In this document: positions 8,185 to 16,768 of the stretch, in pieces
Numbering within the stretch: position 1 is the stretch's first letter
Layout: every line of letters begins with the position of its first letter
DNA from: Lachnospiraceae bacterium
GTDB lineage: Bacteria; Bacillota; Clostridia; Lachnospirales; Lachnospiraceae
DNA length: 54,139 nt
Assembly (NCBI GenBank): GCA_902363835.1
Contig: CABJBM010000035.1
Coordinates: forward strand, 1 to 54,139
Direction of reading: 5' to 3'
Position numbers and translations under genes: made by a program
The notes under the pieces: model-generated
Databases searched by the model: none
The model's input: the letters and a program-made list of their open reading frames with translations, nothing else
What the model was told of the DNA's origin: nothing

Positions 8185-9882
8185 TTATAAAAAATTATAT
8201 CCCGTAAGTATCTTCTCCCGTCCCGTAGTCATATCTGTAAAATATTCATAATAACTGATTCCCAGAAAGGAACCGGAAATGTTAATGATATTGTCAAACC
8301 CACGGCCCTTTAACGCCATGGCCGCATTATAGCTTCTCTGGCTGGTCCTGCAGTGCAGGTATACCGGCCTGTCATGAGGAATCTCTGATACACGCTGCCT
8401 CAATTCACCTAAGGGAATATTCACAGCTCCAATGAGATGCCCCACCTCAAACTCATCCCGGCCTCTCACATCAATGATGCAGGCTTTGCTCTCCACCAAC
8501 TCACGCACTTCGCTTACAGGAACCTGTTTAACAACTCCATGCAGGACATTAAGTGCCACCAGTGCAGCCAGATTAACCACATCCCTTGCTGTGCCGAACA
8601 CCGGTGAGTAGCAGAGTTCCAGTTCTTTTAAGTCCTCCAGTGTTCCATTCATGGCAATAAGGGTTGCAATAACGTCGATTCGCTTGTCTACATTGCCTTT
8701 GCCAATGGCCTGTGCTCCCAGAATCCTCCCTGTGGGTACTTCAAATACAAGCTTAAAGTGCATGGGGGAACTTCCGGGCATCAGGCCCACCTTATCCATT
8801 GCCATGGTGTAAACAGAATCGCATGGTATATTATTTGCTTTTGCGGTTCTCTCATTAAGGCCTGTGGCTGCAGCATTCAGGTCGAACAGCCTGACAGCGC
8901 AGGAGCCAATGACCCCGTTATTCCTGGCGGACATACCATACATGGCATCAGCGGCTGCCCTTGCCTGGCGCAGAGCCGGACCAGCCAGCGGAAGCCTGGT
9001 CGGTTTGCGGGTCAGACGCTGGTAGACTTCAATGGCATCACCCACCGCATAGATATGCGGGTCGCTGGTGCGGTAATCAGGTGTTACCTTGATTGCACCG
9101 GTCTCACCGATTTCCAAGCCGGCCTGCTTTGCCAGCTCTGTCTCCGGCAGTACGCCAATAGAGAGGACCACTGCATCACAGGGCAGCTCCCTGCCTGAGC
9201 TTAAGATTACCTTATCCTCAGTGATTGCCTTAACGCCGTCACCCACAGCCAGCTCCACGCCCTGATCATAGATCTCCTTTTGCAGAATCTGGCTCATATC
9301 ATAATCAAAAGGTGCCATGATCTGGCTTGCAGCCTCTGCCACAGCTACCTGCTTTCCGGCAGATTTTAAATTTTCCGCCACCTCCAGGCCGATAAAGCCG
9401 CCTCCGATTACAACCACACTGCGGACTTCTTCCCTGGCAACGTATTGATCCAGCTTTGCAATATCATTCACATTGCGCACTGTAAATACATGAGGGAGAT
9501 ACACTCCCTCAATTGACTTGGGCCGGATGGGATAGGATCCCGGCGAAAGTACCAGCTCATCATATGATTCTTCATATTCCCGGCCTGATACACTGTCTTT
9601 AATACGTATTTTCCTGAGGGTGCGGTCAATGCCGTACACCTCACTGTTAACACGCACCTGGATATCATAGGAAGTCTCAAATCCCTCCGGCGTCATCAGC
9701 ACCAGATGGTCCTTATCCTCCACGGTCCTGCTTAAATAATAGGGAAGTGAGCAGTTGGAAAAGGATACATGTTCTCCCCGTTCGAATATGGTTATGGATG
9801 CATCTGCATCCAAACGCCTGATTCTGGCTGCGGCGGAGGCACCGCCGGCAACACCTCCTACAATAAGAACACGTTTACCCAT
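8185..9882 (-). CDS. CoA-disulfide reductase with C-terminal rhodanese domain
   Basis: An FAD/NAD(P)H-dependent disulfide reductase of the CoADR-RHD type, 565 residues from the ATG at 9882 (a GTG two codons earlier is possible but too close to the ribosome site). Residues 1-450 are the two-dinucleotide-fold reductase: GGVAGGASAA at the N-terminus, the single active cysteine of the CoADR group in SFSNCSLPYYL (Cys44), and a second fold at VVVIGGGFIGLEVAENL. The last 100 residues are a rhodanese domain with the catalytic loop HCRTSQRS. Known relatives reduce CoA disulfide or CoA/glutathione persulfides. With a cystine-type transporter and C-S lyase upstream, the likely job is handling persulfide sulfur released from cystine. 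It is the last gene of the unit. Confidence 0.9.
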   Translation of the reverse strand: MGKRVLIVGGVAGGASAAARIRRLDADASITIFERGEHVSFSNCSLPYYLSRTVEDKDHLVLMTPEGFETSYDIQVRVNSEVYGIDRTLRKIRIKDSVSGREYEESYDELVLSPGSYPIRPKSIEGVYLPHVFTVRNVNDIAKLDQYVAREEVRSVVVIGGGFIGLEVAENLKSAGKQVAVAEAASQIMAPFDYDMSQILQKEIYDQGVELAVGDGVKAITEDKVILSSGRELPCDAVVLSIGVLPETELAKQAGLEIGETGAIKVTPDYRTSDPHIYAVGDAIEVYQRLTRKPTRLPLAGPALRQARAAADAMYGMSARNNGVIGSCAVRLFDLNAAATGLNERTAKANNIPCDSVYTMAMDKVGLMPGSSPMHFKLVFEVPTGRILGAQAIGKGNVDKRIDVIATLIAMNGTLEDLKELELCYSPVFGTARDVVNLAALVALNVLHGVVKQVPVSEVRELVESKACIIDVRGRDEFEVGHLIGAVNIPLGELRQRVSEIPHDRPVYLHCRTSQRSYNAAMALKGRGFDNIINISGSFLGISYYEYFTDMTTGREKILTGYNFL

Positions 9883-9914
9883 GATCACACATCCTTTGTA
9901 AATTATTTTTGTTA

Positions 9915-11300
9915 TTAATCCCCTTTTGCTGAAACTGGCTTCTTTTCCAGGTTCAGGGACTTGTCATTATATACTTTCATGTCAATATTATTAGTCAGTT
10001 TTGCAGCTACTAAACCGGTTACCATACCATCGCTGACATTCAGGGCAGTTCTGGCCATGTCGATAACAGGCTCAATTCCAACCAGCAGACCTGCGATACC
10101 AACCGGGAGTCCAAGTGCGGACAACACGGTAATACCTGCAAAGGTTGCGCCGCCGCCTACACCGGCAATACCGATGGAAGCAAACGTAATGATGACTACC
10201 ATCAGGATAAAGAAAGAAGGGGTAATTTGCCGGCCCACAGCAGGAGCCACCATGACTACCAGCATGGCAGGATAAATAGCCGCGCATCCATTCTGTCCGA
10301 TGGAGGTACTGAGGGAACCTGCCAGGTTGGAAACTCCGTTATCCACGCCCATTTCATCTGTCAGGGTCCTGACGGTCAGCGGCAGGGTTCCTGCGCTGGT
10401 ACGGGAGGTAAATGCAAATACAAGGGTTGTCATGGCCTTCTTAAAATATGTAAGAGGGCTGACTCCCACCACAGCCAGTATCAGTCCGTGAATGATGAAC
10501 ATGATAAATATAGCTGTATAGGAAGCAAGAACAAAGGTTACAAGCCGCAGGATACTGGTATAGTCACTTCCTGCAATGGTCTTGGTCATCAAGGAAAAAA
10601 TGCCGAATGGCGTCAGCATGATAATCATCATGACCACTTCCACCACCAAAGTATTCAGCGAATTCATCAGTTTCCCGAAAAACTCCGCCTGTTCCGGGGC
10701 ATAGGTCCGTACCCCGATTACTCCGATTCCCAGGAATGCTGCAAAGAGCACCACGGAAAGGGTTGCATTGCTTCCCTGTCCGGTCAGGGCATAAATCGGG
10801 TTGGATGGAATGATATCAATAATGGTGTCTTCAATGGAAAGACCCTCCTTAGCCTTCTCCTCCAGCTGGGAAGTCTTCTTGCTCTCAGCCTCGCCAATCT
10901 CCAGCCCCTCCGCGCTGACGCCAAATGCCGCAGCGGTAACACCGCCTACCACTGCTGAAATTGCTGCTGTGGACAGGAGGATTGCCAGTACAAGAGCTGT
11001 AATCTTGCCAAGATTCTTGCCTGACTTCTGGTTAATGATAGCGCACACAATGGATACAAAAATCAGCGGGATAACCATCATCTTCAAAAGCTTGGTATAG
11101 GCAGTGCCCACCAGGCTGATCCAGCGCAGGCTCTCAGAAACCGCTGCATCATCTGCTACTGTCTTTAAAATCGCACCAAATATAATACCTCCCAATAAAC
11201 CGGCTATTACACGTACATTAAAAGATTTGCCTTTTTTCTGCAATACAAACAAAACACCCAGATAGATTAAAAAACAGATTACACTTATATAAACAGCCAT
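9915..11300 (-). CDS. tcyP: Cystine-type dicarboxylate/amino-acid:cation symporter
   Basis: A 461-residue member of the sodium:dicarboxylate symporter family with eight or more membrane segments. Features near the TcyP/YdjN cystine branch are the opening MAVYISVICFLIYLGVLFVL, KLLKMMVIPLIFVSI, the substrate-loop text FAFTSRTSAGTLPLTVRTL and SIGQNGCAAIYPAML. The start codon directly abuts the stop of the lyase gene, so the two are translationally coupled. Pairing with a C-S lyase makes cystine or a related sulfur amino acid the probable substrate. The symbol is by resemblance to the Bacillus gene; glutamate or other substrates are not excluded. Confidence 0.82.
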   Translation of the reverse strand: MAVYISVICFLIYLGVLFVLQKKGKSFNVRVIAGLLGGIIFGAILKTVADDAAVSESLRWISLVGTAYTKLLKMMVIPLIFVSIVCAIINQKSGKNLGKITALVLAILLSTAAISAVVGGVTAAAFGVSAEGLEIGEAESKKTSQLEEKAKEGLSIEDTIIDIIPSNPIYALTGQGSNATLSVVLFAAFLGIGVIGVRTYAPEQAEFFGKLMNSLNTLVVEVVMMIIMLTPFGIFSLMTKTIAGSDYTSILRLVTFVLASYTAIFIMFIIHGLILAVVGVSPLTYFKKAMTTLVFAFTSRTSAGTLPLTVRTLTDEMGVDNGVSNLAGSLSTSIGQNGCAAIYPAMLVVMVAPAVGRQITPSFFILMVVIITFASIGIAGVGGGATFAGITVLSALGLPVGIAGLLVGIEPVIDMARTALNVSDGMVTGLVAAKLTNNIDMKVYNDKSLNLEKKPVSAKGD

Positions 11301-12494
11301 TTATTCCCCCACCTTTTCCTTAATGTTTTTGATAATGCTCTCAACAGCAGTAACAACATTCTTTGTATCTGTAGCCAGGTTGATCCGGATAAATCCGTGT
11401 GCCATGAGACTGAACCATTCCCCAACGTCACAGGCAAGACGGCACTTGTTCTGGATAAAGCTGGCAGTCTCTTCCCCTGTGAGATAGCCCCTTAAATCAA
11501 TCCAGGACAAATATGTTCCTTCAAGAGGCGTAACCACAATCTTAGGAAGCTCCCTTGCAAACTCCTGCTTCATATAATTGTAATTGTGAATAATCAATGC
11601 CTTCACATTCTTCAGCCATTCTTCCCCTCCGCGGAAAGCGGCCTCCACGCCTGCAATACCCATAAGGTTGACTTCCGGGGAACCAATGCCTTTGATGTAT
11701 GCATCATAGGTTTCCATCAACTGCTTGTCAAATATGATCACATGGGAGTGAATCAACCCAGCTAAGTTAAATGTTTTGGAACCAGCATTCAGAGTAATCA
11801 GAATATCCTTATACTTACCGTTCCTGACCACTGCGGATGATACAAACTTCTTCCCTTCATAGGTAAAATCCTGGTGAATCTCATCTGAAACCACCAATAC
11901 CCCATGTCTGTGGCAGATATCAAACATGATGTCCAGTTCTTCCTCTGACCATACCCGGCTTACAGGGTTATGAGGAGAACACAGGATGAACATCTCTGCC
12001 TTGTTGTCCACAATTTCCTTCTCAAACTTTTCAAAATCCAGGGAGTAATAACCGTTGTTATTATCAAGCTCACAGGTTACCAGCTTTCTGCCGGTGTTCA
12101 GTATTGCATCATAAAATGGGTAGTATACAGGGGGGCAGATAATAACAGACGCTTCCTCTTTGGTATATGCCCTTACAGCCGCATACAAGGATCCCACAAC
12201 CCCGGTAGCAAACCTTACATTTTCCCTGGCAAGTTCTACATTATGATGCTTCTTCTGCCATGCAAAGAAAGAATCAAAAAATGCATCCTCCACTGTGCCA
12301 TAGCCAAACACGCCGTGCTCCACTCGCTTCACCAGAGCCTCCCTTACTGCTGCCGGTGACTGGATCTCCATATCGGCAACCCAGAGGGGAAGTAAGTCTG
12401 CATCTCCAAAAATCTCCTGAAGTGAGTCCCACTTTAATGTACCTGTTCCCCGCCGTTCCACACAATTTTCCCTACAGAACTTCTCAATGTCCAT
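11301..12494 (-). CDS. MalY/PatB-type cystathionine beta-lyase (C-S lyase)
   Basis: A PLP-dependent fold-type-I enzyme of 397 residues from the ATG at 12494. MDIEKFCRENCVERRGTGTL matches the family's usual start; two upstream in-frame ATGs (12506, 12527) are less likely because the ribosome site AAGGATGG sits 8 bases before 12494. Marks include PLWVADMEIQSP, the cofactor-binding ILCSPHNPVSRVW and VVSDEIHQDFTY, and the Schiff-base lysine in NAGSKTFNLAGL (about residue 237). These enzymes cleave cystine, cystathionine or djenkolate to pyruvate, ammonia and a thiol or persulfide. As first gene of the operon with a cystine-type symporter and persulfide-type reductase, cystine breakdown is the likely role. 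Confidence 0.88.
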   Translation of the reverse strand: MDIEKFCRENCVERRGTGTLKWDSLQEIFGDADLLPLWVADMEIQSPAAVREALVKRVEHGVFGYGTVEDAFFDSFFAWQKKHHNVELARENVRFATGVVGSLYAAVRAYTKEEASVIICPPVYYPFYDAILNTGRKLVTCELDNNNGYYSLDFEKFEKEIVDNKAEMFILCSPHNPVSRVWSEEELDIMFDICHRHGVLVVSDEIHQDFTYEGKKFVSSAVVRNGKYKDILITLNAGSKTFNLAGLIHSHVIIFDKQLMETYDAYIKGIGSPEVNLMGIAGVEAAFRGGEEWLKNVKALIIHNYNYMKQEFARELPKIVVTPLEGTYLSWIDLRGYLTGEETASFIQNKCRLACDVGEWFSLMAHGFIRINLATDTKNVVTAVESIIKNIKEKVGE

Positions 12495-12535
12495 TAAAAA
12501 TACCATCCTTTTCCTGAGTATAAACAAGATATTGC

Positions 12536-12682
12536 AAAATATTGTTTACTAACTGAACTATATTATAAAATATCTAGTGCATACTGTCAATATATTTTTA
12601 ATATACTTTTTATAATTAGGGCACTTTATACATAAAATATTGTCATTTTCATCTTTATAGTTAATTCGCTTAACAATATTTT
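12536..12682. promoter_or_regulatory. Three copies of AAAATATTG between the lyase operon and MarR gene
   Basis: The nonamer AAAATATTG occurs at 12536-12544 and 12634-12642, and inverted at 12674-12682. All three lie in the AT-rich divergent promoter region of the cystine operon and the MarR gene. They could be operator half-sites for the MarR protein, but the AT richness makes chance copies plausible. Confidence 0.35.
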
Positions 12683-12773
12683 CGATCTGGTTTGAAATAA
12701 TATATTGAAGCCCTATTCCATATATGGTACTATTACATGTGCAAACACCATCAATTGGAACAGGAGTATCTAT

Positions 12774-13256
12774 ATGAGTCATATTTCAGATATAAACAAC
12801 GCGTATCAAAAGTTGAATGCACGGGCAGATACGTTGTATGAATTTATCATCTTATATCATAACTACATCTATGCCCATCACACATATGAGAATGAAAACT
12901 TTAACATGATGGAGATACACACCCTTACCTACATTGACGACTCCCCCGGAATTACTGCCACTGAACTGTCAAAGAAATGGCACAAGAGCAAAAGTGCCAT
13001 TTCCCAGGTCATTAAGAAATTGGGTGACTCCGGATATATAGAAAAACGCTACAAGGAGAATAATGAAAAGTCCCTATGCCTGTACGTGACAGAAAAGGGG
13101 CGGAGACTTTCCTCTGTTCACAAAGCTTATGATGTTGCAGATATCACACAGACTACTTCCTATCTGATTGAACAGTGCGGTGAGTCAGACTTAGACGCCT
13201 TTTACCGGATTATTGAGAAGTATAATGAGCTTCTGAAATCTGATCTGGAATCATAA
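12774..13256 (+). CDS. MarR-family transcriptional regulator
   Basis: A 160-residue MarR-type winged-helix regulator. The start at 12774 is set by the ribosome site CAGGAG seven bases upstream and begins MSHISDINNAYQKL. The DNA-binding part is MMEIHTLTYIDDSPGITATE ... WHKSKSAISQVIKKLGDSGY, followed by the wing RYKENNEKSLCLYVTEKGR; flanking helices form the dimer interface. It diverges from the C-S lyase/cystine operon and is the obvious candidate to control it. MarR proteins usually respond to small ligands or thiol oxidation; only one Cys of note is in the C-terminal half (EQCGES). Confidence 0.88.
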   Translation: MSHISDINNAYQKLNARADTLYEFIILYHNYIYAHHTYENENFNMMEIHTLTYIDDSPGITATELSKKWHKSKSAISQVIKKLGDSGYIEKRYKENNEKSLCLYVTEKGRRLSSVHKAYDVADITQTTSYLIEQCGESDLDAFYRIIEKYNELLKSDLES

Positions 13257-13290
13257 GCATATCAACTGTAACCATATTTAAAAACAACAA

Positions 13291-13335
13291 AAAAGCTGCT
13301 TGATCGAAACCATATGGTCAGATTGAGCAGCTTTT
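13291..13335 (+). terminator. Intrinsic terminator after the MarR gene
   Basis: A 15-bp stem with two G-U pairs (13291-13305 with 13321-13335). It ends in CTTTTCT on the plus strand and has an A run on the 5' side, so it may work in both directions. Confidence 0.75.
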
Positions 13336-13424
13336 CTGATATGTTACATTCTTTTTATATTTCCATGCCAGCCTATTGCAGGCGATCATAAGTGCAGAAA
13401 AGAATCCGGTATTGCAAGTATCCT

Positions 13425-13481
13425 TATGACATTCGAAATGGGCTGTGTACGAAAGTACCACAGCCCATTTCAAAGGTCATA
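13425..13481. repeat. Long interrupted inverted repeat beside ppdK
   Basis: Outer arms TATGAC/GTCATA and inner 16-17-base arms (GAAATGGGCTGTG-TAC with GTAC-CACAGCCCATTTC) are separated by a symmetric 4-base internal loop; the apical loop is GAAA. No T run flanks either side, so it is not a standard terminator. It lies 53 bases past the ppdK stop and may protect the 3' end of that mRNA or be a small dispersed palindrome. Confidence 0.7.
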
Positions 13482-13533
13482 TCTTCCCTTCCTGTAACCA
13501 GTTACGTGGAGGAAATATATTTTTTAGAATCTA

Positions 13534-16167
13534 TTATTTTCCTTCATCATTCAATGCTGCCTGTGCTGCTGCCAGCTTTGCAATCGGCACACGGAACGGA
13601 GAACAGGACACATAATCCAGACCGATTTTGTGGCAGAACTCTACGGAAGACGGATCTCCGCCGTGCTCGCCGCAGATACCAACATGCATTTCCGGACGAA
13701 CGCCCTTACCTAACTTGATGGCTGTCTCCATAAGCTTGCCTACGCCGGTCTGATCCAGTTTTGCAAATGGGTCATTCTCAAAGATCTTGGTGTCATAGTA
13801 AGCATTTAAGAATTTACCTGCATCATCACGGGAGAAGCCATAGGTCATCTGAGTTAAGTCATTGGTTCCGAAGCAGAAGAATTCAGCTTCTTTTGCAATG
13901 TCATCAGCTGTTAAGCATGCTCTTGGGATCTCGATCATGGTACCCACTTCATATTTTAAGCTGCTTCCTGCTGCAGCGATCTCTGCGTCAGCAGTTTCAA
14001 CAACTATCTTCTTAACAAACTTTAATTCCTTCTCATCACAGATCAGCGGAATCATAATTTCCGGGCAAACGTTCCAGTCAGAATGTGCCTTCTGAACGTT
14101 GATGGCTGCACGGATCACTGCCTTTGTCTGCATTCTTGCGATCTCAGGATAGGTAACTGTCAGACGGCAGCCGCGATGTCCCATCATTGGGTTAAACTCG
14201 TGTAAGGAATCAATGATGCTCTTAATCTGAGCAACGGTCTTACCCTGTGCATCTGCCAGCTTTTTAATGTCATCTTCGTCTGTTGGAACGAACTCATGAA
14301 GAGGCGGATCTAAGAAACGGATGGTAACAGGATTTCCTTCCAGTGCTTCATAAAGAGCCTCAAAGTCGCCCTGCTGTACAGGAAGAATCTTTTCCAGAGC
14401 AGCTTCTCTTGCTTCAACAGTATCGGAGCAGATCATCTCACGGAATGCATCGATTCTGTCTCCTTCAAAGAACATATGCTCAGTACGGCAAAGACCGATT
14501 CCCTCTGCACCCAGTTCTCTTGCTTTTCTTGCATCAGCCGGTGTATCGGCATTGGTTCTTACTTTCAGCCTTCTATACTTGTCCGCCCATGCCATGATTC
14601 TTCCAAACTCTCCGATAATGGCTGCGTCAACAGTAGGAATGACTCCGTCATAGATCTTTCCGGTGGATCCATCAAGGGATAACCAGTCTCCCTCATGGTA
14701 TTCCTTACCTGACAGAGTGAATTTCTTGTTCTCTTCATCCATAACGATCTCAGAACAGCCGGATACACAGCATGTTCCCATACCGCGGGCAACAACTGCT
14801 GCATGAGAGGTCATACCGCCGCGTACGGTTAAGATACCCTGAGCGGCTTTCATGCCTTCAATGTCTTCCGGAGAAGTCTCAAGACGAACCAGAACAACCT
14901 TCTCTCCTCTTTCATGCCATGCCTTTGCATCGTCTGCTGTAAATACGATCTTACCGCATGCAGCTCCAGGAGATGCTGCCAGAGCCTTTCCAATAGGTTC
15001 TGTCTTCTTTAATGCTTCCGTATCAAACTGAGGATGGAGTAAGGTATCCAAGTTTCTTGGATCAATCATCTTAACTGCCTTTTCCTCTGAGATCATGCCT
15101 TCGTCAACCAGGTTACATGCAATTGTTAAAGCAGCCTTTGCTGTTCTCTTGCCGTTACGGGTCTGAAGCATGTAAAGCTTTCTATCTTCAATGGTAAATT
15201 CCATATCCTGCATATCTCTGTAATGGTCTTCCAGCTTGTTGCAGATTCCTATGAACTGCTCATAGGCTTCCGGCATAACTTCCTTTAACTGGTCGATCTT
15301 CTGCGGAGTACGGATACCTGCAACTACGTCCTCGCCCTGTGCGTTCATTAAGAACTCACCCATGAGGTGCTTTTCGCCGGTTGCCGGATCACGTGTAAAT
15401 GCAACGCCGGTACCTGAGGTCTCGCCCATGTTTCCGAAAGCCATCATCTGAACGTTTACAGCAGTACCCCAGGAATATGGGATATCGTTGTCGCGGCGGT
15501 ATACGTTTGCTCTTGGGTTGTTCCAGGAACGGAAAACAGCCTTGATTGCTTCCATAAGCTGTATCTTTGGATCTGACGGGAAATCAGCACCGATCTTTTC
15601 CTTGTACTCATCCTTGAACTGTTTAGCAAGCTCCTTTAAATCCTCAGCCGTTAAATCAACGTCCTCTGTAATGCCCTTTTCTTCTTTCATCTTATCGATG
15701 AGCTCTTCAAAAAACTTTTTGCCGACCTCCATAACTACATCGGAGAACATCTGGATAAATCTGCGGTAGCAGTCATAAGCCCAACGCGGATTGCCGGATT
15801 TTTCAGCCAGAACTTCCACTACTTCTTCATTTAAACCAAGGTTTAAGATGGTATCCATCATACCGGGCATGGATGCTCTTGCACCGGAACGAACAGAAAC
15901 CAGAAGAGGATTTTCCTTATCGCCGAATTTTTTTCCGGTGATTTCTTCCATTTTTGTGATGTGCTCCATGATCTGGCCCATAATCTCGTCATTGATCTTT
16001 TCGCCATCTTCATAATACTGAGTACAAGCCTCTGTTGTTATGGTAAATCCCTGGGGAACAGGAAGTCCTAAATTTGTCATCTCTGCCAAATTGGCACCTT
16101 TTCCTCCTAACAGGTTTTTCATGCTTGTATTGCCTTCGGTAAACAAATAAACCCATTTTCTTGCCAT
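13534..16167 (-). CDS. ppdK: Pyruvate, phosphate dikinase
   Basis: The complete 877-residue enzyme that interconverts pyruvate, ATP and phosphate with phosphoenolpyruvate, AMP and pyrophosphate, central to glycolysis/gluconeogenesis in many anaerobes. The N-terminal ATP-grasp domain starts MARKWVYLFTEGNTSMKNLL with GGKGANLAEMTNLGLPVPQGF. The phosphohistidine domain carries GGMTSHAAVVARGMG, and the C-terminal pyruvate-binding barrel carries GLCRTEHMF and the catalytic cysteine loop ICGEHGGDP. A ribosome site (GAGGAGG) precedes the ATG. It is a single-gene unit; no regulatory-protein (PPDK kinase) gene is adjacent. Confidence 0.98.
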   Translation of the reverse strand: MARKWVYLFTEGNTSMKNLLGGKGANLAEMTNLGLPVPQGFTITTEACTQYYEDGEKINDEIMGQIMEHITKMEEITGKKFGDKENPLLVSVRSGARASMPGMMDTILNLGLNEEVVEVLAEKSGNPRWAYDCYRRFIQMFSDVVMEVGKKFFEELIDKMKEEKGITEDVDLTAEDLKELAKQFKDEYKEKIGADFPSDPKIQLMEAIKAVFRSWNNPRANVYRRDNDIPYSWGTAVNVQMMAFGNMGETSGTGVAFTRDPATGEKHLMGEFLMNAQGEDVVAGIRTPQKIDQLKEVMPEAYEQFIGICNKLEDHYRDMQDMEFTIEDRKLYMLQTRNGKRTAKAALTIACNLVDEGMISEEKAVKMIDPRNLDTLLHPQFDTEALKKTEPIGKALAASPGAACGKIVFTADDAKAWHERGEKVVLVRLETSPEDIEGMKAAQGILTVRGGMTSHAAVVARGMGTCCVSGCSEIVMDEENKKFTLSGKEYHEGDWLSLDGSTGKIYDGVIPTVDAAIIGEFGRIMAWADKYRRLKVRTNADTPADARKARELGAEGIGLCRTEHMFFEGDRIDAFREMICSDTVEAREAALEKILPVQQGDFEALYEALEGNPVTIRFLDPPLHEFVPTDEDDIKKLADAQGKTVAQIKSIIDSLHEFNPMMGHRGCRLTVTYPEIARMQTKAVIRAAINVQKAHSDWNVCPEIMIPLICDEKELKFVKKIVVETADAEIAAAGSSLKYEVGTMIEIPRACLTADDIAKEAEFFCFGTNDLTQMTYGFSRDDAGKFLNAYYDTKIFENDPFAKLDQTGVGKLMETAIKLGKGVRPEMHVGICGEHGGDPSSVEFCHKIGLDYVSCSPFRVPIAKLAAAQAALNDEGK

Positions 16168-16768
16168 AAGTATATTTCCTCCTCAAAATGTGTTGGTTGT
16201 TCGGCTCTTCTGCCGATTCTTTTTGCGGAAAAGCCCTGCAGATATTATAGCATAATTCAAACGCTAGTAAAGGGGGTTTCTATAATTATTGGCAAAAATT
16301 AGCTCTTTTTTCAATACAATTATTCTGAAAGTGCTTCCATAATCTGTCTTTTTCCCATATGCGACTTTGATTCGTATATACGACTTTTATGTCAAAAAAC
16401 TGCTATTCCGATTCCCGATATTCCCATTCCCATAGGAAGATGGAAGTGACCGGAGCGGCACCGACGGAGGGCATCAGATACTTTAAAAATATTTTTTTCA
16501 ACGGCGCTTCCGGTAAGTTTGATTTCTTCATAAATTTTCTTCCTTTTTGAAGTCTTTTTTCCAGTTTCGTTTATTTTCTTAATCCATAAGTAAAATTATG
16601 AAAGATCAGCCTGTTATGCAAGTCTTAGGAATATATTCCATAAAATGTTTGATTGTTTTTTGATTTTTTCTGTAAAATAACACCAAATGAGATTGTTTCC
16701 GGAGGAAAAATGTGGTACATTAATGGTATCTCTGAAAATTAATCAATAACAGGAGGAAAAACAAGATT
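16168..16768. other. 600-base intergenic region upstream of ppdK and the BMP gene
   Basis: This holds the divergent leaders of ppdK (minus) and the nucleoside-binding protein (plus). A small hairpin TCGGC/GCCGA is at 16201-16216. A 53-codon plus-strand open frame runs 16389-16550 (start MSKNCYSDSRYSH, later MEVTGAAPTEGIRYF) without a proper ribosome site; its middle, 16436-16480, is notably GC-richer than the flanks and could be a decayed gene. I looked for a purine riboswitch, as expected before a BMP-type operon, and did not find its conserved core. Confidence 0.5.
16649..16678 (+). promoter_or_regulatory. Likely sigma-A promoter of the nucleoside transporter operon
   Basis: A -35 box TTGATT (16649-16654) and a -10 box TAAAAT (16673-16678), 18 bases apart, lie about 90 bases before the BMP start in an AT-rich stretch. 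Confidence 0.45.

Noticed and set aside
12558..12782. 74-residue minus-strand frame in the MarR-lyase promoter region
   Set aside because: It lies in AT-rich divergent promoter DNA, has no ribosome site and overlaps the MarR start.
16649..16768. Purine riboswitch before the BMP/nucleoside transporter genes
   Set aside because: Searched by eye for the conserved three-way-junction core and did not find it; only a promoter and leader are visible.
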